37,437 nucleotides of DNA from Merdiplasma sp905207905 (GTDB taxonomy: Bacteria > Bacillota > Clostridia > Lachnospirales > Lachnospiraceae). This document shows, in pieces, positions 7,764 through 14,972 of the stretch. The notes under the pieces are model-generated. The model was not told the DNA's origin, searched no databases, and saw only the letters and a list, made by a program, of their open reading frames with translations. The translations under genes were made by a program, and so were the position numbers. Position 1 is the stretch's first letter. The number at the start of each line of letters is the position of its first letter. Location of the stretch: positions 1-37,437 of the forward strand of contig CABRXX010000024.1 of assembly GCA_902475025.1 (NCBI GenBank), written 5' to 3'.

Positions 7764-9167
7764 TTACGCCTTTAAGGAGGCTTCCATCTGCCGGGCTTTC
7801 TCTTTCACATCCTCAATGGTTCCCACATTGAAAAAAGCCGCCTCCGGATACTCGTCCATCTCACCGTCAATAATCGCCTTAAAGCCTCTCACCGTCTCTG
7901 CCACTGGCACATACGTTCCCGGTACACCGGTGAAATTCTCTGCCACATGGAAGGGCTGGGACAAAAACCGCTGTACCTTTCTGGCACGATAGACTGTGAT
8001 CTTATCCTCAGCAGAAAGCTCCTCCATACCAAGAATTGCAATAATATCCTGAAGTTCTTTATATTTCTGAAGAATTTCCTGAACTCTCCTGGCAGTCTCA
8101 TAGTGTTCTTTTCCTACCACATCCTCCTCCAGAATCCTGGAACTGGATTCCAAAGGATCCACCGCCGGATAAATACCCTGTTCTACAATCTTTCTGGACA
8201 GCACTGTGGTGGCATCCAGATGAGCAAACGTGGTGGCTGGCGCCGGGTCAGTAAGATCGTCTGCCGGAACGTAGACCGCCTGCACTGAGGTGACCGATCC
8301 ATCCTTTGTGGAGGCGATCCTCTCCTGCAGCTCGCCCAGCTCTGTCGCCAGCGTGGGCTGATAGCCTACGGCTGAGGGCATCCGCCCAAGCAGCGCAGAC
8401 ACTTCAGAACCAGCCTGCACAAAACGGAAAATATTATCAATAAAAAGCAGCACATTCTGCTTCTGTACATCCCTGAAATATTCTGCCATGGTAAGTCCGG
8501 TCTCCGCCACCCGCATTCTGGCTCCGGGCGGCTCGTTCATCTGACCAAATACCAGAGCCGTTTTCTCCAGCACTCCGGATTCTTTCATCTCGGTCCAAAG
8601 ATCATTACCCTCCCTGGAACGCTCTCCCACGCCTGTAAAGATAGAATATCCCCCATGCTCTGTGGCAATGTTCCGGATCAGCTCCTGAATCAGCACTGTT
8701 TTTCCCACGCCGGCACCGCCAAACAAACCAATCTTTCCACCTTTGGCATAGGGAGCCAGAAGATCAATTACCTTGATTCCAGTCTCCAGCATTTCCGCCA
8801 CCGGGCTTTGATCCTGGAAGGAGGGAGCTTCTCTGTGAATACACCATTTTTCTTCCTTCTCCAGAGTTTCCCCCTGATCAATGGGTTCTCCCAGCACATT
8901 AAACAGCCTTCCCAAGGTTTTCTCGCCCACCGGAACCTGGATGCCGGAACCGGTAGCCGTCACTTCCATATCTTTATGAAGTCCGTCACTGGAAGAGAGC
9001 ATGATACAGCGCACCGTATTTTCCCCGATATGTTGGGCCACTTCCATCACGCACCGTTTTCCGTCCCTAAAAACCTCCAGGGCATCCTTGATATAGGGAA
9101 GATCTCCGTTCTCAAATTCCACATCGATCACAGGACCCAGAACCTGGACTATTTTCCCTTTGTTCAT
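7764..9167 (-). CDS. atpD: F1F0 ATP synthase beta subunit
   Basis: A 467-residue catalytic beta subunit. The Walker A P-loop is GGAGVGKT, GVGERSREGNDL carries the catalytic glutamate region, LLFIDNIFRF is Walker B, and GMEELSAEDK corresponds to the DELSEED loop that pushes gamma. The length fits the family. Its ATG overlaps the end of atpG by 4 bases (ATGA), and its ribosome site AAAGGAG lies inside the last atpG codons, so the two are probably translationally coupled. A common substitution such as Ser for Thr in GVGERSREGND is conservative. Confidence 0.98.
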   Translation of the reverse strand: MNKGKIVQVLGPVIDVEFENGDLPYIKDALEVFRDGKRCVMEVAQHIGENTVRCIMLSSSDGLHKDMEVTATGSGIQVPVGEKTLGRLFNVLGEPIDQGETLEKEEKWCIHREAPSFQDQSPVAEMLETGIKVIDLLAPYAKGGKIGLFGGAGVGKTVLIQELIRNIATEHGGYSIFTGVGERSREGNDLWTEMKESGVLEKTALVFGQMNEPPGARMRVAETGLTMAEYFRDVQKQNVLLFIDNIFRFVQAGSEVSALLGRMPSAVGYQPTLATELGELQERIASTKDGSVTSVQAVYVPADDLTDPAPATTFAHLDATTVLSRKIVEQGIYPAVDPLESSSRILEEDVVGKEHYETARRVQEILQKYKELQDIIAILGMEELSAEDKITVYRARKVQRFLSQPFHVAENFTGVPGTYVPVAETVRGFKAIIDGEMDEYPEAAFFNVGTIEDVKEKARQMEASLKA

Positions 9168-10075
9168 ACGCCCACTCCTTTCGCCTTCTTTTTCTTTTTT
9201 TGCTTCTGAGCTCTTGCTCCGCTGATCACCTCTGTGATCTCCTGGGTGATAGCCGCCTGACGCACCCGGTTAAACTGAATCTCCAGATCGTGAAGCATGG
9301 CCTGGGCGCTGTCGTTAGCCGCCTGCATGGCCACCATCCTTGCATTATGCTCACTGCAGTAGGATTCCATCAGCGCGCCGTACACATAACCAAATACATA
9401 GTTGGGCACTACGTGATCCAGCACCTTCTCTGGAGAAGGGCGGAAAGAAAATTCCTCATGGGGTACATTCACAGGAATCTTTGGAATCTTAAAATCCTCT
9501 TTCATCAACGGCAGCAGCCTGGTTATATTTGTCTCTGTCTGCACCGCATTTTTCATATTGGTAAAGATCACATAGATCTCATCCACCTGCCCGCTCTCAT
9601 ACAAAGCCAGCAGCCTGGAGCCGATCTCTCTGGCCCGGTGCATGGTGGGATTCTGAGCTGTGTAGAGAAAGTGCTCATCCACCGGGATGTCTCTGGTGTG
9701 GAAATACTGCCTTCCCACCTCACCCACCACAAAAAGGGCATACGCTTCACAGTTCTCCAACTGCTCCTCCGCCAGCTTCAGCACATTATGGTTGTAGGCC
9801 CCCGCCATTCCCTTATCTCCGGTAATCACCAGATAGCCTCTGCGCTTTTGCGATTTATCCGCTGCCTTTTTGAAATACAAATGCTCAATGTCCGGCACAT
9901 GACGGATAATTCTGGAGAGCATGGACTGAAGAGAAAAAAAGTAAGGCTCCGTCTCCTCCACCTCCCTGCGGGCTTTCCGCAGTTTCGTGGAAGAGATCAT
10001 ATACATGGCATTGGTGATCTTCATGGTATCACGAATGCTCTTCATTCTGCTTTGAATTTCTCTTGTATTTGCCAT
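9164..10075 (-). CDS. atpG: F1F0 ATP synthase gamma subunit with lysine-rich C-terminal tail
   Basis: A 303-residue gamma subunit, the central rotor shaft. The N-terminal helix (MANTREIQSRMKSIRDTMKITNAM) and the C-terminal helix (NARMVAMQAANDSAQAMLHDLEIQFNRVRQAAITQEITEV) are the conserved coiled-coil halves. The family normally ends shortly after ITQEI-(T/S)EI-GGA. Here about 14 further residues follow, including five consecutive lysines (QKQKKKKKAKGVGV). Those codons also form the A-rich, SD-bearing lead-in to atpD. It starts 3 bases after the delta-alpha gene. The middle Rossmann-like region (about 75-220, VITGDKGMAGAYNHNV) looks normal. Confidence 0.96.
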   Translation of the reverse strand: MANTREIQSRMKSIRDTMKITNAMYMISSTKLRKARREVEETEPYFFSLQSMLSRIIRHVPDIEHLYFKKAADKSQKRRGYLVITGDKGMAGAYNHNVLKLAEEQLENCEAYALFVVGEVGRQYFHTRDIPVDEHFLYTAQNPTMHRAREIGSRLLALYESGQVDEIYVIFTNMKNAVQTETNITRLLPLMKEDFKIPKIPVNVPHEEFSFRPSPEKVLDHVVPNYVFGYVYGALMESYCSEHNARMVAMQAANDSAQAMLHDLEIQFNRVRQAAITQEITEVISGARAQKQKKKKKAKGVGV

Positions 10076-10078
10076 TCC

Positions 10079-12106
10079 CTATTCACCCTGTTTCTTCCAG
10101 GACGCTTTAAAACTTCCTGCTGCCTGCAAGATTCTCTGCCTCAGCTCATCTTTCAGATCCTTTGTAGCTGCCAGCTCATTCATAATCTCCGGCTGACTGG
10201 TGCAAAACCATTCCAGCATTTCTCTTTGAAATTCTTTTATCTGATCCAAAGGCACATCCAAAAATGCCTTGCCTGTAGCCGCACAGAGAGTCACCACCTG
10301 CTCCTCCATGGAAAGAGGGTGGCACAGAGGCTGCTTTAACAGCTCCATCAACCCCTTTCCATACTGCAAAAGCTCCTTGGTGGAACCATCCAGGTCTGAG
10401 CTGAACTGAGTAAACACCTCCATCTCCCGGTACTGTGCCAGATCGATACGTATACTTCCTGCCGCCTTTTTCATGGCCTTGGTCTGGGCTGCCCCTCCTA
10501 CACGGGATACGGACAGTCCCACATTCACAGCCGGCCGCATTCCGGAAAAGAACAGGTCGCTCTCTAAAAAGATCTGTCCGTCTGTGATGGAAATCACATT
10601 GGTGGGAATGTAGGCAGACACATCTCCCGCCTGAGTCTCAATGATGGGCAGCGCTGTAATTGAGCCGCCTCCTGCCTCTTCATTCAGCCGGCTGGAACGC
10701 TCCAGCAGTCTTGAGTGAAGATAAAACACATCTCCGGGATAAGCCTCCCGTCCGGGAGAACGTTCCAGAAGCAGCGACAGGGCCCGGTAAGCCACTGCGT
10801 GCTTGGAAAGATCGTCGTATACAATCAAAACGTCTTTTCCCTGATGCATAAAATATTCTGCCAGCGCTGTGGCAGAGTAGGGCGCAATGTACTGCAAGGG
10901 TGCCGGATCGGAAGCAGTAGCAGACACCACAATCGTATAGCTTAAGGCTTCGTACTTTTTTAAAGTATTTACCAGCTTGGCCACCGTGGAAGCCTTCTGC
11001 CCAATGGCCGTGTAAATGCACACCACGTCTTTCCCTTTCTGGTTTAAAATCGTATCCATGGCAATGGAGGTCTTTCCTGTCTGCCGGTCTCCAATAATCA
11101 ACTCGCGCTGCCCCCGTCCAATGGGAAACATGGAATCAATGGCAAGGATCCCGGTCTCCAGCGGCTGACTCACGGATTTCCGCTCTACAATGCCGGGAGC
11201 CTCTTCTTCCATGGGAAGATAACCGGCTGCCTGAATGTCCCCTGCTCCGTCAATGGGCGCTCCCAGAGGATCCACTACCCGGCCAAGGAACTGTTCTCCC
11301 ACAGGAATACCTGCCCGCTTTCCGGTGCGCATGACCCGGGTTCCTTCCCGGATCCCAGTATCCCTGCCAAAGAGAATACAGGCCACCTCTTCCCGGCGGA
11401 TATCCTGCACCATTCCCTTAATCCCGTTGTCAAACACCACGATCTCTCCGTACATAACATGGTCAATGCCGTCAATATTGGCGATGCCGTCTCCTACCCA
11501 GTTGACCACGCCCACTTCCTTTTCCTTCGCTTCCAGATCAAAGTCCCGAATCTCACTTTTCAGAATGGAGATGATGCCTTCCAGACTCTGAGGACGACGA
11601 GTCACCGCCTGCTGCAGCTTCTCCTCCATCTGACGGATCCGCCCTTTTTCTGACCAGTCAAACTCTTCTCCGCCAATGGTCAGCACAAAACCGCTTCCAA
11701 GGGTCTCATCCTGCTCCATGGTAAATTCCACCGAAAGCCCCTGGCTCTTTTTCTCTGCAAATTCCCGGATACCTGCCAGCTGCCGCTCATCCGGCGCTGT
11801 CACATATCGAAGCACTGCCTGAATACTTCCCTTCTTCTTCGGTTCTCTCTCCCGACAAACCTTACAGATCTCCAGAAACAGAGAAATGCTGTCATTGTCA
11901 CAGAGAATTTTTAAAAAATCCCGGATTTCCAGCGGAAATACCCGGTCAATCACATGATGCTTTCTGGAAAGCTCCACAGAAGGATCTGACAGATCTGTAA
12001 GAATCTGCGGAACTGCCTCAAAGATTTCCTTTGCATGGTTCACCGTATCCTGGGGTATCTCCAGCTTTTGTATCATCTCCGCATATTTTTCTACTGCCTG
12101 CAACAT
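10079..12106 (-). CDS. ATP synthase delta-alpha fusion protein
   Basis: One uninterrupted 675-codon frame carries two subunits normally made from separate genes (atpH and atpA). Residues about 1-165 are delta (OSCP): a helical N-terminal domain, then the family end signature (ETLGSGFVLTIGGEEFDWSEKGRI, about 134-157). Residues about 170-675 are a complete alpha subunit: ILKSEIRDFD near its usual start, VGDGIA, Walker A GDRQTGKT (339-346), DDLSKHAVAYR and the SVSRVGGAAQ arginine-finger segment. Delta holds the stator b subunits to the alpha N-termini, so the two parts are natural partners. The position between atpF and atpG is exactly where atpH-atpA would be. No stop or slippery run lies between the parts. 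The start has GGAGAG and follows atpF by 3 bases. Confidence 0.95.
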   Translation of the reverse strand: MLQAVEKYAEMIQKLEIPQDTVNHAKEIFEAVPQILTDLSDPSVELSRKHHVIDRVFPLEIRDFLKILCDNDSISLFLEICKVCREREPKKKGSIQAVLRYVTAPDERQLAGIREFAEKKSQGLSVEFTMEQDETLGSGFVLTIGGEEFDWSEKGRIRQMEEKLQQAVTRRPQSLEGIISILKSEIRDFDLEAKEKEVGVVNWVGDGIANIDGIDHVMYGEIVVFDNGIKGMVQDIRREEVACILFGRDTGIREGTRVMRTGKRAGIPVGEQFLGRVVDPLGAPIDGAGDIQAAGYLPMEEEAPGIVERKSVSQPLETGILAIDSMFPIGRGQRELIIGDRQTGKTSIAMDTILNQKGKDVVCIYTAIGQKASTVAKLVNTLKKYEALSYTIVVSATASDPAPLQYIAPYSATALAEYFMHQGKDVLIVYDDLSKHAVAYRALSLLLERSPGREAYPGDVFYLHSRLLERSSRLNEEAGGGSITALPIIETQAGDVSAYIPTNVISITDGQIFLESDLFFSGMRPAVNVGLSVSRVGGAAQTKAMKKAAGSIRIDLAQYREMEVFTQFSSDLDGSTKELLQYGKGLMELLKQPLCHPLSMEEQVVTLCAATGKAFLDVPLDQIKEFQREMLEWFCTSQPEIMNELAATKDLKDELRQRILQAAGSFKASWKKQGE

Positions 12107-12109
12107 ACC

Positions 12110-12598
12110 TTACTCTCCATTCTGTCCCTGCGACTTCAAAAAACAGTCATACAAACGGCTGTCCTGTTCTCCCGATGCGGAAGCTCCTACCACCTTGGCC
12201 ACAGCTCCCATAACCAGATCTTTGATCTCACTGTCTGCCTCCTGCAAAATAGCAGCCTTCTCTTTCTTTGCATCTTCTTTTGCATCTTCTACAATGACCC
12301 CGGCTTTCTCTTTTGCATCCTCTACAATGCGGTCATACTCCACCGCTGCCTCTTTCCTCGCCTGAGCCACAATTTCTTCTTTTTCCTGCTGTGCTCCCTT
12401 AAGGAGTCCCTCATACTTGGTCTGTTCTTTCTTTGCCAGAGCTTCTCTTTGCTCTGCCTGTACAAAGCACTGCTCTGCCTCTGTCTGGCGGGCCTTTAAT
12501 ATCACCCGAACCCGCTGAAACAAAAACCGTTTCAGCAGAAAGTACAGAATCAGCAGGTTAATCATATTAAATACCAGATTCCAGTCTAACCGAAGCAT
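12110..12598 (-). CDS. atpF: F1F0 ATP synthase b subunit
   Basis: A 162-residue b subunit, the peripheral stalk. One N-terminal membrane helix (about 7-25, NLVFNMINLLILYFLLKRF) is followed by a long charged, alanine/glutamate/lysine-rich helix (about 30-145) suited to a right-handed coiled coil. The VFNMINLLIL pattern is typical of bacterial AtpF. The length is normal, and there is only one b gene here, so b is expected as a homodimer. It precedes the delta-alpha gene by 3 bases. A small internal duplication (VEDAKEKAGVIVEDAKEDAKKEK) lies in the helix. Confidence 0.95.
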   Translation of the reverse strand: MLRLDWNLVFNMINLLILYFLLKRFLFQRVRVILKARQTEAEQCFVQAEQREALAKKEQTKYEGLLKGAQQEKEEIVAQARKEAAVEYDRIVEDAKEKAGVIVEDAKEDAKKEKAAILQEADSEIKDLVMGAVAKVVGASASGEQDSRLYDCFLKSQGQNGE

Positions 12599-12699
12599 AT
12601 TCGTTTCTGCCTTTCCAAATTTGTACTGTCAGGGCTGCCTTGCCCTGTTTGCTAAAAATATTTGTTTTTATACTGCCTGCATAGATGCCAAAGCCGTTA

Positions 12700-12924
12700 T
12701 CAGCCCAAAAACAGAATGATCAGAAGGGCAATAACGAAACCGTAAATGGCGGTTGCCTCTGCCAGGGCACACCCCAAAAGGAGAAGCTTGCTGATCTTGC
12801 CCTCTGCCTCCGGCTGTCTTGCCACTGCATCCGTGGCCTTGGCTGTGGCGATGCCGATGCCTACGCCTGCTCCGATACCGGTTAATACTGCTACTGCTGC
12901 TCCGATTGCTACTAATGTATTCAT
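12700..12924 (-). CDS. atpE: F1F0 ATP synthase c subunit (rotor ring)
   Basis: A 74-residue proteolipid with two membrane helices joined by the polar loop ARQPEAEGKI. Helix 2 has the ion-carrying glutamate at position 56 (ALAEATAIYGF). The sodium-binding pattern known from Ilyobacter and related rings needs Gln in helix 1 and Glu-Ser in helix 2; here those positions are Ile23 and Glu56-Ala57, so protons are the likelier coupling ion. The start has AAAGGAG 7 bases upstream. It lies between atpB and atpF as usual; no atpI is present. Confidence 0.97.
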   Translation of the reverse strand: MNTLVAIGAAVAVLTGIGAGVGIGIATAKATDAVARQPEAEGKISKLLLLGCALAEATAIYGFVIALLIILFLG

Positions 12925-13061
12925 GTCTTATTCTCCTTTTTCAAATGATTGATCTTCAACTATTTTTTGTTCTTCCAATTGCTTTTCTAAACGCTGCTCC
13001 CTATGTAGGATACTTTCTTTCATTCCCTTTGTAGTTATTCTTCTGGAAAACATCCTTTTCT

Positions 13062-13748
13062 CTACTCTACCGCTTCTTTGATAAACAGAGCTGTCAGGAA
13101 CACAAACACATACGCCTGAATCAGGCCGTCAAAAATATCGAAATAAAAACTGAACGGCAGGGGCAGTGCCACCGGCACCAACTGCTTGATCAGCTCCATA
13201 ATTACAAACGCTCCCAGCACATTTCCAAACAGACGCATACAAAGAGACAAGGGCCGGATAAAAATTTCCAGCACATTGATGGGCGCAATGATAGGAACCG
13301 GCTCTGCAAAGCCTTTCACCCATTTTTTCACGCCCCGTTTTCGAATCCCCGCCGCCTCAATCAGCAGGATGCTCATCAGAGACAGGGCTGCTGTCACATT
13401 CAGATCCTTAGTGGGAGGCTTTACTCCAAAAAGTCCGCTCACATTGGCAAAAGCTACATACAGCAAAACTGTGACCAGATAAGGTACGTACTGTTTTCCC
13501 TCCGGCCCGATCATATCCTCCACAAAATGGTCCAGCCAGGCAACTGCCGACTCCACTGCTGCCTGCCGCCTGCTGATATTGTGAATCTTCATATCATGGG
13601 TCAGCCACAGAACCAGCAGCACAAGCGCAGCCATGATCCCCCAGGTGATCACTGTGGACTCTGCCACACCGATGCCGCCGAAAATCGGGATTGTAAAGGC
13701 TGTCTCACAGTTTAATTCTTCCAACAGACTTGCCGCCAGCTTTTCCAT
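13062..13748 (-). CDS. atpB: F1F0 ATP synthase a subunit
   Basis: A 228-residue a subunit, forming the ion half-channels beside the c ring. The functional helix carries RPLSLCMRLFGNVLGAFVI with the essential arginine, and the C-terminal helix holds IQAYVFVFLTALFI. About five to six membrane segments are visible. I start it at the ATG ending at 13748 because AAGGAAG precedes it and conserved sequence begins there. The ATG at 13817 is 23 codons further out, has no ribosome site, and lies upstream of or at the predicted transcription start. First gene of the atp operon. Confidence 0.95.
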   Translation of the reverse strand: MEKLAASLLEELNCETAFTIPIFGGIGVAESTVITWGIMAALVLLVLWLTHDMKIHNISRRQAAVESAVAWLDHFVEDMIGPEGKQYVPYLVTVLLYVAFANVSGLFGVKPPTKDLNVTAALSLMSILLIEAAGIRKRGVKKWVKGFAEPVPIIAPINVLEIFIRPLSLCMRLFGNVLGAFVIMELIKQLVPVALPLPFSFYFDIFDGLIQAYVFVFLTALFIKEAVE

Positions 13749-13819
13749 AAAACCACTTCCTTTCCATACCAAATTCCTCCTTAGCTTTTTATTCAACCTT
13801 GATATCCAAATCCGCATGT

Positions 13820-13848
13820 ATTATACTCACAGAGAAAGGATATGTAAA
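13820..13848 (-). promoter_or_regulatory. Promoter of the atp operon
   Basis: On the minus strand TTTACA (13843-13848) and a perfect TATAAT (13820-13825) are 17 bases apart. Transcription would begin near 13813, about 65 bases before the atpB ATG, which also settles that start. Confidence 0.85.
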
Positions 13849-13863
13849 ATATATATTTTCACT

Positions 13864-13879
13864 ATTTGATATATCAAAT
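13864..13879. promoter_or_regulatory. Perfect palindrome between LysR gene and atp promoter
   Basis: ATTTGATATATCAAAT is an exact 16-bp palindrome, 15 bases upstream of the atp -35 box and about 85 bases before the divergent LysR start codon. Position and symmetry suit a transcription factor operator; binding by the neighbouring LysR protein is inference. Confidence 0.6.
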
Positions 13880-13965
13880 TTGTATGTCTGTAATAACTTT
13901 TTCGATATTTTCAGCATTTTAACAATTTTTTCAGAGGGTTTCGGAAATCAGAGGAGGCAATTTTC

Positions 13966-14886
13966 ATGAATATCAATTATGAATACTATAAAATCTTCTA
14001 CTATGTGGCAAAATATAAAAGCTTTACCCTGGCCGCCAATATCCTTATGAGCAATCAGCCCAATGTATCCAGAGCAATCAGTAATCTGGAGGGGGAGTTG
14101 GGCTGCCGTCTCTTCGTCCGCTCCAACCGCGGCGTCACCCTGACACCGGAAGGCCAGAAACTCTACAGCAGGGTCTCCGTTGCGCTGCGTCAATTGCTGG
14201 CGGCAGAACAGGAGCTGACCGGGGCCATGAGTCTTCAGCATGGAATCGTGTCCGTGGGCGTCAACGAGACCGCTCTGCACACAGTATTTCTCCCTCTGCT
14301 GAAACCTTTCCATCAGCAGTATCCTGGAATCCGCATCCATCTCTCCAGCGTCACCACCCCCCAGGCTATCAGTGAACTAAAAAATGGGAGCGTGGATTTT
14401 GCCCTGGTCACTACGCCCACCGGCATCACACGCCCCCTAAGAGAGTATCCCATTATGCAGTTTCATGAAATTCTGGCGGCAGGCCCCCGTTTTGCTCACC
14501 TGGCAAAACAAACCTTTCATCTGGAACAGCTTCAGGACTATCCTCTGATCCTTTTAAATTCCCAGACCTCTGCCAGGGAATTTTACCGTGATTTCTTCCT
14601 GGAACATAACCTGACTCTGCACCCAGAGATTGAAGCCACTACCACCGACCAAATTCTTCCTATGCTGAAGAATGATTTGGGCCTGGGCTTTCTTCCGGAT
14701 GCCCTGGCCAGGGATGCTCTGGAAAAAGGTGAAATCTTCCAGATTCCCTTAAGCTGCCCCATGCCCCCCCCCCGCAGCATCTGCCTGGTTAAGGACAACT
14801 CCCGCCCCACCAGCATTGCCGCCAAGGAACTGGAAAAGCTCCTGCTGCATCATTCCCTTCCAGGAAGAACGCTGTCAGCAAAGTAA
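13966..14886 (+). CDS. LysR family transcriptional regulator
   Basis: A 306-residue LysR-type regulator. Residues about 3-62 form the winged helix-turn-helix (YYKIFYYVAKYKSFTLAANILMSNQPNVSRAISNLEGELGCRLFVRSNRGVTLTPEG), and about 92-295 the two-lobed periplasmic-binding-like effector domain (VSVGVNETALHTVFLPLL onward). Such proteins usually bind a small metabolite and control a divergent gene; here the divergent gene is atpB, which would be an unusual target. The ligand is not readable. The ATG has GGAGG 8 bases upstream. It converges with the oleate hydratase gene, 86 bases away. Confidence 0.93.
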   Translation: MNINYEYYKIFYYVAKYKSFTLAANILMSNQPNVSRAISNLEGELGCRLFVRSNRGVTLTPEGQKLYSRVSVALRQLLAAEQELTGAMSLQHGIVSVGVNETALHTVFLPLLKPFHQQYPGIRIHLSSVTTPQAISELKNGSVDFALVTTPTGITRPLREYPIMQFHEILAAGPRFAHLAKQTFHLEQLQDYPLILLNSQTSAREFYRDFFLEHNLTLHPEIEATTTDQILPMLKNDLGLGFLPDALARDALEKGEIFQIPLSCPMPPPRSICLVKDNSRPTSIAAKELEKLLLHHSLPGRTLSAK

Positions 14887-14972
14887 AACGCCCTGCGTTC
14901 CCGCCTGCACCTCCCCGCAAAGCTAAGGGTTCCCGACAGGCGATGCAGGCTGTTTCCCACGCAATCTGTTTT

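Noticed and set aside
9200..10339. 379-codon open frame on the plus strand
   Set aside because: It lies antisense to atpG and the end of the delta-alpha gene, has histidine/leucine-rich shadow composition and no recognisable domain or ribosome site.
13749..13817. Longer atpB start
   Set aside because: No ribosome site, and it lies at or before the predicted transcription start; the ATG at 13748 fits better.
14903..14950. GCCTGCA/TGCAGGC inverted repeat between the converging LysR and oleate hydratase genes
   Set aside because: Only 7 bp with a loop over 30 bases and no T-tract, so too weak to call a terminator.
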